Source of the DNA: CAYNRE01 sp964399535
GTDB taxonomy: Bacteria > Planctomycetota > Planctomycetia > Pirellulales > CAYNRE01
NCBI GenBank assembly: GCA_964399535.1
Contig: CAYNRE010000073.1
Coordinates: 1-59,498, forward strand
Direction of reading: 5' to 3'
Length of the DNA stretch: 59,498 nt
Shown here: piece by piece, positions 49,448 through 56,850 of the stretch
Position numbering within the stretch: position 1 is the stretch's first letter
Layout: the number at the start of each line of letters is the position of its first letter
Program-made: the position numbers and the translations under genes
The notes under the pieces: model-generated
What the model saw: only the letters and a program-made list of their open reading frames with translations
Told to the model about the DNA's origin: nothing
Database searches by the model: none

Positions 49448-51028
49448 ATGAGCACGGATGCCACCTCACGCCCAAACGACCTGACGCTCTGCCATCAGAT
49501 CATCACTGAGCAGCAGTCGACGATTGGCGAGGTGCAGCGGGAGTTGCAACAAGTCAAGCATTACGTCGAACGGCTGCTGCGTGGCAAGTATGGTCCCCAT
49601 GCCGAGCGCATCGACCCAAATCAGCTGCCACTATTCCAGCCCGACGAGCTACTCGACCATGTGGCGAAACATGAAGCAGTGGATGAATCTCCAGTCGTCA
49701 TTCACGAACATCGTCGCCGCGGTGGCGGTCGTGGACCTCTTCCCGATCACCTCCCTCGCGAAGTCGTGGAACACGATTTTGTTGACGCTGAAAGACTGTG
49801 TCCGTGCTGCGGCGAGACGCGACAGCGAATCGGCTGCGAAACGAGCGAACAATTGGAATTTGTGCCGGCCGTTCTGAAAGTCATCGAGCATCGACGCTGG
49901 AAGTACGCCTGCCGACGGTGTGAAGAACAAGTGGCCATTGCTCCAGTCCCCAACAAGCCGATTGCCAAGGGACTGCCAGGACCGGGCCTGTTGAGCAGCG
50001 TAGTGGTTAGCAAGTACGCCGATCATCTGCCGCTGTATCGCCTGGAGGACGTGTTGGCCCGCAGCGGCGTCGAGTTGTCGCGAAGTACGCTGTGCCGTTG
50101 GGCGATGCAGACCGCGGCGGTGCTGGAGCCCGTCTATCAGGCGATGATCCAACGGGTTCGCTCATCGGAGTCGATCCACACCGACGACACGCCGGTTCCG
50201 GTACTCGATCCAGCGCTGCCCAAGACGCGAACGGCCCGATTCTGGGTGTACTGCGGCGACTGGCGGAATCCCTACACGGTTTATGACTACACGACGAGTC
50301 GTAGACGCGATGGCCCGGCGGAGTTCCTGGCAAGCTTCGAGGGCTACCTCCATGCCGATGCCTTTGCCGGCTATGACGGGATCTATGCCGCCGGTAGCGT
50401 AAAGCAGGTGCTCTGCTGGGCGCACGCCCGACGGAAGTTCTATGAGGCGCGCACGGTGCAACCCGAACCTGCTCACACTGCGCTCGCTCACATTGCGCGG
50501 CTGTATCGCGTCGAACGCGACGCCAAGGAGTTGATCGGTCCCGACGGACTCGAAAGCGAGCAAGCGTGGTTGGCCTGGCATCGCCAGAGATGGGCGGTGC
50601 GGCAACAACATTCGCGGCCCTTGCTCGCGGAGTTTCGGCAGTGGCTGGAAGCGACCGAGCAGACGGTGCTGCCCAAGAGCCCGATGGGCCAAGCGTTGCA
50701 GTACGTGCTGCCGCGTTGGGACGGCCTGGTCCGCTACTGCGAGAAGGGATCGCTCAGCATCGACAATAACCTCAGCGAGCGGATGGTCCGCCCCATCGCG
50801 ATCGGCCGCAAGAATTACGTGTTCCTTGGCAGCGACCATGGCGGCACGGCGGCTGCGATTCTCTACAGCGTCATGGCCAGCGCCAAGGCGAATCAGGTCG
50901 AGCCGTTTTCCTATGCGCGCGACCTGCTCGTCCAGTTGTCAGGACCTACGCCGCCGGCGGCTGCAGCGCTACTTCCTGACGCTTGGCTGACGGCGCACCC
51001 CGCAGCTTGCCGGTGCTGGTCGAGGTAG
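49448..51028 (+). CDS. tnpC: IS66 family DDE transposase TnpC
   Basis: The 526-aa protein is full length for IS66. An N-terminal coiled region (EQQSTIGEVQRELQQVKHYV) is followed by a zinc-binding domain with CPCC at 118-121 and CRRC at 155-158. The catalytic core has the DDE motifs SIHTDDTPVPV, YLHADAFAGYDG and IDNNLSERMVRPI, plus the conserved WAHARRKF and GRKNYVFLGSDHGG. No frameshift is visible, so the element could be active if its ends are intact. Confidence 0.95.
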   Translation: MSTDATSRPNDLTLCHQIITEQQSTIGEVQRELQQVKHYVERLLRGKYGPHAERIDPNQLPLFQPDELLDHVAKHEAVDESPVVIHEHRRRGGGRGPLPDHLPREVVEHDFVDAERLCPCCGETRQRIGCETSEQLEFVPAVLKVIEHRRWKYACRRCEEQVAIAPVPNKPIAKGLPGPGLLSSVVVSKYADHLPLYRLEDVLARSGVELSRSTLCRWAMQTAAVLEPVYQAMIQRVRSSESIHTDDTPVPVLDPALPKTRTARFWVYCGDWRNPYTVYDYTTSRRRDGPAEFLASFEGYLHADAFAGYDGIYAAGSVKQVLCWAHARRKFYEARTVQPEPAHTALAHIARLYRVERDAKELIGPDGLESEQAWLAWHRQRWAVRQQHSRPLLAEFRQWLEATEQTVLPKSPMGQALQYVLPRWDGLVRYCEKGSLSIDNNLSERMVRPIAIGRKNYVFLGSDHGGTAAAILYSVMASAKANQVEPFSYARDLLVQLSGPTPPAAAALLPDAWLTAHPAACRCWSR

Positions 51029-51391
51029 CGGACCTGCCAGGTGCTACAGAATCAGAAACCGCCGATTTGACGGCGATGCGGGAATTTGAACTACGAGATG
51101 AGTTCTCAGGCCTCGTTGCCCGAAGATTTGTGGGCCTCACGACTTGCGGCGACGAACACCGAAAAACGAAGGATTAGCGGCACCTCGTTCCAATCCTGCC
51201 ACGCGACCCCAGAGCCCCTTTTTTTGCCGCTATTCGGCGAATTCTCTGGCATGGCAGGGGGGATTGCTTGACCGCGGGCGGGCGAAGGACCACACTTGCG
51301 CTCAACTGTCGTTCCTCGCGCGGGCTGTCCGCGCGCTAATCTGCGGCTACGAATACTCGATGCGGCATCGCCGCGAAAAAGGGAGTAGCTC
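51029..51391. other. Region right of the IS66 element, no recognised gene
   Basis: I find no intact gene and no clear right IS66 inverted repeat. A stretch around 51,185-51,220 (TTCCAATCCTGCCACGCGAC) resembles the 3' end of a tRNA but does not fold as one. The last bases carry the ribosome-binding site of the next gene. Confidence 0.4.
51381..51385 (+). promoter_or_regulatory. Ribosome-binding site supporting a TTG start
   Basis: GGGAG lies 6 bases before TTG 51392. It decides for this non-ATG start, because the next ATG (51425) would remove the basic start of the signal peptide. Confidence 0.6.
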
Positions 51392-52138
51392 TTGCTTAAT
51401 TCTTACTTCAAGTTTTCCTTGGGAATGTTTGCTGCCGCCGCATCCTTGGTGGTGTCGGAGACTACTCACGCGGCGACAGTCACTTGGTCAGCGCCAACTA
51501 ACATTTCCGGCGATACCGATGTCATTACTACTGGCACGCTCGTGACGGCCCTCAATTTCTCTCAGACTCAGTTGGCTACGACCGTGAACGGGGTTCTGTT
51601 TGCCCCTTTTGCCGTTACCAATGGCGGGAACGGGATCTTCGGTTTACCAAATGTTGTCAGTTTTGGCTTCAGCAACATGGAATCGTCTGACACTGCCTAC
51701 GGCTCGACCACCACGCCGTTCAGTTTGTTGTCGACGTCCTATCAAACGTTGCTGAGTTCCGGTGCAGGCAGTTCGACGGGACCCTCGCTTAACCTGACCC
51801 TGCTTGGTCTAACCAGCGGCACGCCCTATCTGTTTCAGTGGTGGTCGAACGACTCCGGCCTTTCCTACGGCGGCGTGAACTCTACGACAGCCTCCGCCAC
51901 GAACTCCGTGACATTGGACGAGAACACCACCAACACGGTCGGCGGTATGGGCCAATGGGCGTCTGGCACGTTCACCGCTTCTGGGACCTCTCAGTCGATC
52001 ACACTCAGCGGAGCTCGCCCCGAGATCAACGCCTTTCAACTCCGCACCATCCCTGAACCTTCGACGTTCGTGCTTGGCATCGCAGGCTTGACCGGCCTGG
52101 GCCTCGTCACACTGCGGAAGAAGTTTCGCCGGGTCTGA
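51392..52138 (+). CDS. PEP-CTERM protein, small secreted beta-sandwich type
   Basis: The 248-aa protein starts at TTG with a GGGAG site 6 bases upstream. It has a signal peptide (FKFSLGMFAAAASLVV, cleavage near THAA). The body is Thr/Ser/Gly-rich, with VTWSAPTNISGDTDV, LTSGTPYLFQWWSND and NSVTLDENTTNTVGGMGQW, a pattern I know from a widespread family of planctomycete PEP-CTERM proteins of unknown function. The C-terminus is IPEPSTFVLGIAGLTGLG followed by RKKFRR, a complete sorting tag. A terminator follows closely, so it is probably a single-gene unit on this side. Confidence 0.9.
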   Translation: MLNSYFKFSLGMFAAAASLVVSETTHAATVTWSAPTNISGDTDVITTGTLVTALNFSQTQLATTVNGVLFAPFAVTNGGNGIFGLPNVVSFGFSNMESSDTAYGSTTTPFSLLSTSYQTLLSSGAGSSTGPSLNLTLLGLTSGTPYLFQWWSNDSGLSYGGVNSTTASATNSVTLDENTTNTVGGMGQWASGTFTASGTSQSITLSGARPEINAFQLRTIPEPSTFVLGIAGLTGLGLVTLRKKFRRV

Positions 52139-52171
52139 CACGCTACGGCCACTTAGATCGTAACCGCACAA

Positions 52172-52210
52172 GCTCCGTCCGGCCCTCTGGTCTGGCGGGG
52201 CTTTTTCTTT
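52172..52210 (+). terminator. Rho-independent terminator after the PEP-CTERM gene
   Basis: GCTCCGTC (52172-52179) pairs with GGCGGGGC (52194-52201), including two G-U pairs. TTTTTCTTT follows. It sits 34 bases after the stop codon. Confidence 0.8.
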
Positions 52211-52466
52211 TCCGCAGCCCCTTCGCTGTCTCGGCTGTGTCGTCGAGTCATACCTTTGACGGGACTACGAGAAATGGACCGTTTTTGGCACTGGCGGCAC
52301 CCAGCGGTTTCAGTGTTGGCCGGCAATGGATGAGGCTGACCACTCTGGTTCCGACGGACGGCGCAGAGCGGCGATTAGGGTGTCGTTGCTGAAACGCTTA
52401 CGATCAGTGCCATATTGGCTTTCCCTTGGACCGTTGTTGACAAACCATCCGCTCATGACCAGCAAC
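52211..52466. other. Intergenic region
   Basis: No gene is recognised. The left copy of a 14-bp direct repeat (CTGACCACTCTGGT) is at 52336-52349. Its partner is at 53538-53551. Confidence 0.5.
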
Positions 52467-52919
52467 TCAGAACGGCCTGAACCAGCGGGCCTGGGGGTGC
52501 TGGGTCGGCTCGACGCAAGTCTCCAGCCGCAACGGATTTCGCAGGTGCCACTGACCGCCGTCGCAGTCGAACAGTTCCACCGTCCCGACCAGGACACCGC
52601 GAGGCAACTCGTCGCTGGAGACATCGGCGATGCCGTATTCTTGCAGCATTTCGGCCTCCTCCTGGGGCGTGTAGCGTGTGCGTCCGGCGTAGATCAGAAT
52701 GCGACCCCGTTTGGCGGTGGGGCTAGCCACCAGCGACTGAACTCCCCACACGGTCGACAGGATGAACGTGACACCACAAACCACCAGCAGGGGCAGATTC
52801 CACGCCTGCCAAAAATCGGCGAAGTGGGCCCCGATCAAGATTCCCAGGGTCACCACGCAGATCTTCAGCACCCCGAACTTCCAGGTGGGCCAGGTGATGG
52901 GACGCGTAAGGTAGCTCAT
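52467..52919 (-). CDS. Two-helix membrane protein with C-terminal ASCH-like domain
   Basis: The 150-aa protein starts at ATG 52919 with GAGGTG about 11 bases upstream. Residues about 15-65 form two hydrophobic helices (FGVLKICVVTLGILIG and LPLLVVCGVTFILSTVWG). The second half reads RGRILIYAGRTRYTPQEEA, LPRGVLVGTVELFDC and WHLRNPLRL, ending ARWFRPF. This is the strand pattern of ASCH (RNA- or nucleotide-binding, PUA-like) proteins. The usual N-terminal ASCH segment (W.....G.K..E.R) is missing or replaced by the helices. It is downstream of, and co-oriented with, the DUF1653 gene. Function is unknown. Confidence 0.65.
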   Translation of the reverse strand: MSYLTRPITWPTWKFGVLKICVVTLGILIGAHFADFWQAWNLPLLVVCGVTFILSTVWGVQSLVASPTAKRGRILIYAGRTRYTPQEEAEMLQEYGIADVSSDELPRGVLVGTVELFDCDGGQWHLRNPLRLETCVEPTQHPQARWFRPF

Positions 52920-53095
52920 GGCGTATTCAACACCTCGGGGGCGTCCACACTTGGTTCCGCCAGGACCACCGGGGCTCGCCGGTCAGAGGGCAACCGAGTT
53001 GTTCAGCGACACTGGTACCCGCCGGGAGCCTGCTCTGTACGGGCAGTGTTCTCGGTCGCAGTGCCCGATGGGCCCGTCCAACGGTGAACGGTTCG
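52920..53095. other. Gap between two minus-strand genes
   Basis: This 176-base stretch has no convincing frame. On the minus strand it can encode CDREHCPYRAG with two Cys, but the frame stops soon after. Confidence 0.35.
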
Positions 53096-53323
53096 TCAGC
53101 CGCTTGATTCTTCTGGCTGGAATTCGAATCTGGGCACCGACTTGCCATCGATCTGGACTTGTTCCAGGAACATTCTCTTGGGCCGCACCCAGAGAGAAGA
53201 GTCTCCGTAGTCCTGTCGGTAGACAACCAGCTCCTCCTGGGTCTCGCTATGCCGGGCGATGCCCAATACCACGTACTCACGGCCCTTGTAGTGCCGGTAA
53301 CGACCCGGTTCAACAGGATTCAT
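53096..53323 (-). CDS. DUF1653 domain protein
   Basis: The 75-aa protein starts at ATG 53323. It has the nearly complete DUF1653 pattern PGRYRHYKGREYVVLGIARH, ELVVYRQDYGD and WVRPKRMFLEQV, ending VPRFEF. Such proteins are small, cytoplasmic and of unknown function. Length is normal for the family. An upstream in-frame extension is probably not translated. It is followed on the same strand by the ASCH-like membrane protein after 176 bases. Confidence 0.85.
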   Translation of the reverse strand: MNPVEPGRYRHYKGREYVVLGIARHSETQEELVVYRQDYGDSSLWVRPKRMFLEQVQIDGKSVPRFEFQPEESSG

Positions 53324-53626
53324 CCGTCTTAGCCCCAAAATCCGAAGGTGCCGGGACAACAAAACGACAGCATCATCACCCCAACCTACCGACCCAGCCA
53401 AGTTCTGTTTTGTCTCCAGGCTCTGATTCCCTAATTCCGGCGATTCATGAAGTCACAAGATGTGCTTTCGACGCGAACGGCCATCCACTATACCTGGGCA
53501 GCATCCGACCAACACTGAATTCACGGGTTGGACAAACCTGACCACTCTGGTCCCCCTGGGTACGGAAACTGCCTGTCGAACTGGGACACCTTGACTCAAG
53601 CACCGCGTGCCGACTGCAGGTGACCA
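53324..53626. other. Intergenic region between divergent units
   Basis: No recognised gene. The right copy of the 14-bp direct repeat is at 53538-53551. The stretch separates the minus-strand pair from the decayed + strand genes. Confidence 0.45.
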
Positions 53627-53940
53627 ATGCCCGAACCATCGCTCACGATTCGTGACCTTCGTCGCCGCTGGAAACCCCACAAGGAACGGCTGCAGGCCAC
53701 CCGTTCCGATCATCCCAACTGCGTCCGTTTCCATCGGGCCACGAGTTGGCTGTCGCGGCTGGAAACAGGGGATATTGCCTCGGACGCGGATTGGGCCCTG
53801 ATCAGCCAGTGGGTCGCGTTTAATTGCCTGTATGGGGTGTGGAACGAGCAGGCCCGCGAGCCGGCGGCCGATCGGGAATCCTGGAAACGGTTCCTGGAAC
53901 AGTGCGTGGCTCTCAACCGTTCCAGCCACCTCGCCAATAC
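53627..53940 (+). pseudogene. N-terminal fragment of a HEPN-like protein
   Basis: From ATG 53627 about 104 residues look genuine: RFHRATSWLSRLE, DADWALISQWVAFNCLYGVW and DRESWKRFLEQCVALNRSSHL. This fits a helical, HEPN-like family of planctomycete hypothetical proteins of about 230-300 aa. Near 53938 the frame turns into Arg/Ser-rich shadow sequence, so the C-terminal half is lost through deletion or frameshift. Confidence 0.5.
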
Positions 53941-54246
53941 CCTCGGGAACTGCTGCCGTGGAACGAGGGTTCCACCCAGGTCGATATGGTCATCTCGTGG
54001 GAGAACCCACCGACAACGGTTTTCGTCGAGTTCAAGTGCGGAGCCGAACTGAAGCGCCATTCAGCCGATGGGGTTTCTCAAGCAAACTGTCCCTCGGATC
54101 AACTGATCCGCAATATCCGCGTGGGACTCTGGCGGTGTCGCTGGTTCGACCGACCAGGCCTAATCGAATTGCGGCCCCGGGATTCTGTGATGGTCGTGGT
54201 CAGCCCAAAGGCCCGGAATCCGCTTGTGGATCGGTACCGGGAAACC
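53941..54246 (+). pseudogene. Fragment of a PD-(D/E)xK nuclease-like protein
   Basis: In the frame starting at 53941 about 100 residues look genuine: RELLPWNEGSTQVDMVISW, TTVFVEFKCGAEL, DQLIRNIRVGLWRC and SVMVVVSPKARNP. The D (in VDMVI) and E.K (in VEFKC) resemble a PD-(D/E)xK core. It has no start codon of its own and abuts the HEPN-like fragment in a different frame. The downstream continuation is low-complexity shadow sequence. Confidence 0.4.
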
Positions 54247-54358
54247 AGCCGACCGCGAACGGCGATCCCCAAGTCGGAAAACTCTTCGGGTTTGGGCGAC
54301 AGCCCGGCTACTATGACGAACCGGCCCAAGCTGGGAATTGCCCGCCTGGGTTATCGTC

Positions 54359-54610
54359 ATGGGATTCGGCTCACAGATGTATCCAGGGGCGATTGCCCGC
54401 AACCGGCTGGCGATCGCACTCGGGATGTTGGGCGTCCCGATTTGCGGGCTCATCGGCTCGTTTCAACAGCCCAGTTCCCAAGCTGAAATCCGTTCGTGGC
54501 TGTGGTGGACCGGATCGGCCGTGTGGGGGGGTGTCGATGGTTGCCGCCGCACTATTACCGACACCGCCGCTCAAGCGATCGCTTCGAAGCAATCCGACCT
54601 AGTTCTCTGA
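54359..54610 (+). CDS. Hypothetical small protein with one or two hydrophobic segments
   Basis: The 83-aa protein starts at ATG 54359. It has a hydrophobic stretch (LAIALGMLGVPICGLIGSF) followed by WLWWTGSAVWGGVDGCRRT and a polar tail. There is no strong ribosome-binding site and no family that I know. It may be a real small membrane protein or a chance frame. Confidence 0.35.
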   Translation: MGFGSQMYPGAIARNRLAIALGMLGVPICGLIGSFQQPSSQAEIRSWLWWTGSAVWGGVDGCRRTITDTAAQAIASKQSDLVL

Positions 54611-54677
54611 GAACCACGTATAATCCGAGTGACATCCCGTCTGCCCAGTTCGATCGAATGGTCCCCGGCACAAAGGA

Positions 54678-55340
54678 GTGGTTCTGAAACCCAAACCGCA
54701 ATCGAGAACGATCGCGATCGGCGATATGCACGGCTGCTCGACAGCACTCGCCGAGATCCTTCGGCAGATCGATCCCCGGCCCGAGGATCAAATCATCACG
54801 CTGGGGGACTACGTAAATCGCGGTCCGGATACGCGGGGAGTGATCGAACAACTGCTGGCATTGCGAAACCGATGCCGGCTCATACCGCTCCTCGGGAATC
54901 ACGACAAGGTGCTACTCGACACGCTCGCGGGTCGAACCGACGAGTACATCTTCGAACGAATAGGAGGCCAGGCGACACTCGACTCCTACGGCCCCGGAAC
55001 CCAACTATCCGACCTGCCCGCTGAGCATATCGCCTTCTTACGCTCCTGCCGGATGTGCTTCGAAACCGAGGCCCACCTGTTCGCTCATGCTGGCTACGAC
55101 CCAGCCCGACCGCTCTCTGAAACCGACGGTAACACGCTCCTCTGGCGGAAGCTCGAACCGCCGTATCCTGGTCCACACTATTCTGGCAAACAGGCCATCG
55201 TGGGGCACACCTTCCAGCCCAGTTTTCAGATGCTCGACCTGGGGCATATTGTGTGCATCGACACTGGGTGTTGCCGTGGAGGATTGCTGACGGCATTGTG
55301 CGTGAATCTGGGCATAGCCTGGGCGGCTTTCAACGAGTAG
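54678..55340 (+). CDS. PPP-family serine/threonine phosphatase or related metallophosphoesterase
   Basis: The protein is about 220 aa. It has the PPP core: GDMHG at 15-19, GDYVNRG at 43-49 and GNHD at 73-76, plus FAHAGYD and IVGHTF. These bind two metals, and family members dephosphorylate proteins or split dinucleotide polyphosphates. The second motif has Asn where GDxVDRG has Asp, a variant also seen in other bacterial homologues. The start is unclear: GTG 54678 overlaps AAAGGAG (54672-54678), while CTG 54684 lies 5 bases after it. Length fits the PrpA/PrpB-like class. It is a cytoplasmic enzyme. Confidence 0.85.
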   Translation: MVLKPKPQSRTIAIGDMHGCSTALAEILRQIDPRPEDQIITLGDYVNRGPDTRGVIEQLLALRNRCRLIPLLGNHDKVLLDTLAGRTDEYIFERIGGQATLDSYGPGTQLSDLPAEHIAFLRSCRMCFETEAHLFAHAGYDPARPLSETDGNTLLWRKLEPPYPGPHYSGKQAIVGHTFQPSFQMLDLGHIVCIDTGCCRGGLLTALCVNLGIAWAAFNE

Positions 55341-55873
55341 CTCATTTCGTTTGTGTTCTCGTCTTCTTTGAAGCATTACGTCGCTTGGTCGAGCAAAAAT
55401 GTCTGCACTGCACGCTGCTTTCCCTTTCTTCCGGTGCAATTCCGGAAATTACCGGCGTGGGTCTCGTCTCGCAATTTCCCGCAGCGAATTGACTTGCCCG
55501 CGACACAAACCCGGTAGTCAGTTCGCTGAAAAGCCCCATGGCTTCGACCTGCCGGACACGAGTCCCTTTTTATCCGAAAAAAGTTGTCCGCCGGCGCGCG
55601 ACTTAGCCCCTCGAAGTTTCGCCGAAAAATGCGCGAGGCTTGCTACCGTCGCGATTCACTGCCGCGACCAAAGAACTGCCCCCGGGTTCGTTTTTCATCC
55701 TCGCCCCGGCGAGGATGCTCGGGCACTTGCTCTCGGCTCTACTGCTGGTGTATATCGACCATGGGGCCGACGAGGACTGGGGGGCGATGTGCTATCCTCC
55801 CATGCACCCTCACGTGCGATCGTAGGCGGCGGGTACCAGCCCAGGACAGAACCCACATCTTCGGGGGTGAGTC
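55341..55873. other. Intergenic stretch without a recognisable gene
   Basis: A small hairpin near 55,431-55,455 (CCGGTgcAATT with AATTACCGG) may stabilise or end the phosphatase transcript; it has no T-tract. The open frames here look like shadow frames. Confidence 0.35.
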
Positions 55874-56098
55874 ATGCCCGATGACCTGGACGATGAGTAC
55901 TGGTTTCTGTTCGAAAGTGACCGCCGGGAGGACGATCGACTCGACGGGGATTTACCCGAGGAGGGGGAGACTCGGCCAGACGAGGCGTCTCGCCGACCGG
56001 ATCCCGAATCCGTCCGCGAATCCGGTACTCGGTCAGGCCGAAGGTGGCAGCGAGCCGGCCGAAAACGGCAGCCGGAGCCCCGGCCACAGGACCGCTAG
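55874..56098 (+). CDS. Small charged hypothetical protein
   Basis: The 74-aa protein starts at ATG 55874, with GGGGGTGA a few bases upstream. The first half is strongly acidic (MPDDLDDEYWFLFESDRRED) and the second half strongly basic (GRRWQRAGRKRQ). There is no known domain. It ends 46 bases before the YD-repeat gene on the same strand, so the two may be co-transcribed. It could be a regulator or a disordered protein. Confidence 0.4.
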   Translation: MPDDLDDEYWFLFESDRREDDRLDGDLPEEGETRPDEASRRPDPESVRESGTRSGRRWQRAGRKRQPEPRPQDR

Positions 56099-56144
56099 GA
56101 TGCTCGCGAACTTCCGTGGCGGACTAGCATTGAGGAGCCAGGCG

Positions 56145-56669
56145 ATGACGAGGAAGGGCTCTCAAAACTCGGCTCGGTTGTATGTGGCGTGGAGTCTCGC
56201 CACGCTGGTCTGGCTGGTCACGGGCTTATCGGCAAGTGCCGGACCGCCCGGCCGACCCTGGACCTGGGCCCCTGCCGGTGAGGGATCGGCGGACTCTCGC
56301 ACCACGACCTATTATGACAGTCATGGCCGCTGGGCCGGCCGCACCACGTCCGGCTCGGGCGGCCAGCAGCAATGGTACGGAAGCGATGGCCGCTACCGGG
56401 GGCGGGCCAGTACCTCGTCCAGCGGGACGTCGTATTACGACAGTTCGGGCCACTATGCCGGCCGGGCCACTTCCAGTTCCGGGGGAATGACCACCTATTA
56501 CGGTCCCCAAGGCGGGTTTACCGGGCGGAGTTCGCGGCACGGTGACAGCGTTTCGTACTACGACGCAAACGGTCGATACTGCGGACGAGCTGTTCGGGGA
56601 TCTGGCGGCACAACGACCTACTACGATGCCACAGGCCGATTTACGGGGCGGGCCAACAGCCAGCCCTGA
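56145..56669 (+). CDS. Small secreted protein with six YD-type repeats
   Basis: ATG 56145 is chosen because GAGGAG at 56132-56137 lies 7 bases upstream; the longer frame from 55584 is not needed. The protein is 174 aa. The N-terminus is a signal peptide (LYVAWSLATLVWLVTGLSAS). Six repeats of about 19-20 aa follow, each with (T/S)YYD..GR..GR, for example TTYYDSHGRWAGR and TTYYDATGRFTGR. The repeats resemble single YD strands but are far too few for an RHS shell. It is probably exported; function is unknown. Confidence 0.8.
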   Translation: MTRKGSQNSARLYVAWSLATLVWLVTGLSASAGPPGRPWTWAPAGEGSADSRTTTYYDSHGRWAGRTTSGSGGQQQWYGSDGRYRGRASTSSSGTSYYDSSGHYAGRATSSSGGMTTYYGPQGGFTGRSSRHGDSVSYYDANGRYCGRAVRGSGGTTTYYDATGRFTGRANSQP

Positions 56670-56850
56670 CCCCTTTAGCTTGAGCTCAGCAACATCACCG
56701 GGTCCATTCCGAGGCGGAGCCTGAAACCCTGAGCCCCTCCGGCTCACCCGATTCGGCCGTCGGGATGGTGCCTGGCACCGGCGGTCGACGAGCCGAGGAC
56801 TTGTCTCCTGAGACGGCTCGAAATCGGCTGGGTGACACCGGAGTTCCTGG

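Noticed and set aside
51185..51225. tRNA 3'-end-like sequence (TTCCAATCCTGCCAC)
   Set aside because: The T-stem does not pair around the loop, and no acceptor or anticodon arm is found upstream. At most it is a degraded attachment-site remnant, which cannot be shown here.
52326..53541. Plus-strand frames of about 200-250 codons across the ASCH/DUF1653 region
   Set aside because: They are antisense to two minus-strand genes with recognisable families and have no motifs of their own.
55584..56144. Long upstream extension of the YD-repeat gene
   Set aside because: The extension is Arg/Pro-rich, overlaps the small acidic-basic gene, and places the signal peptide in the middle of the protein. 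A strong GAGGAG site supports ATG 56145.
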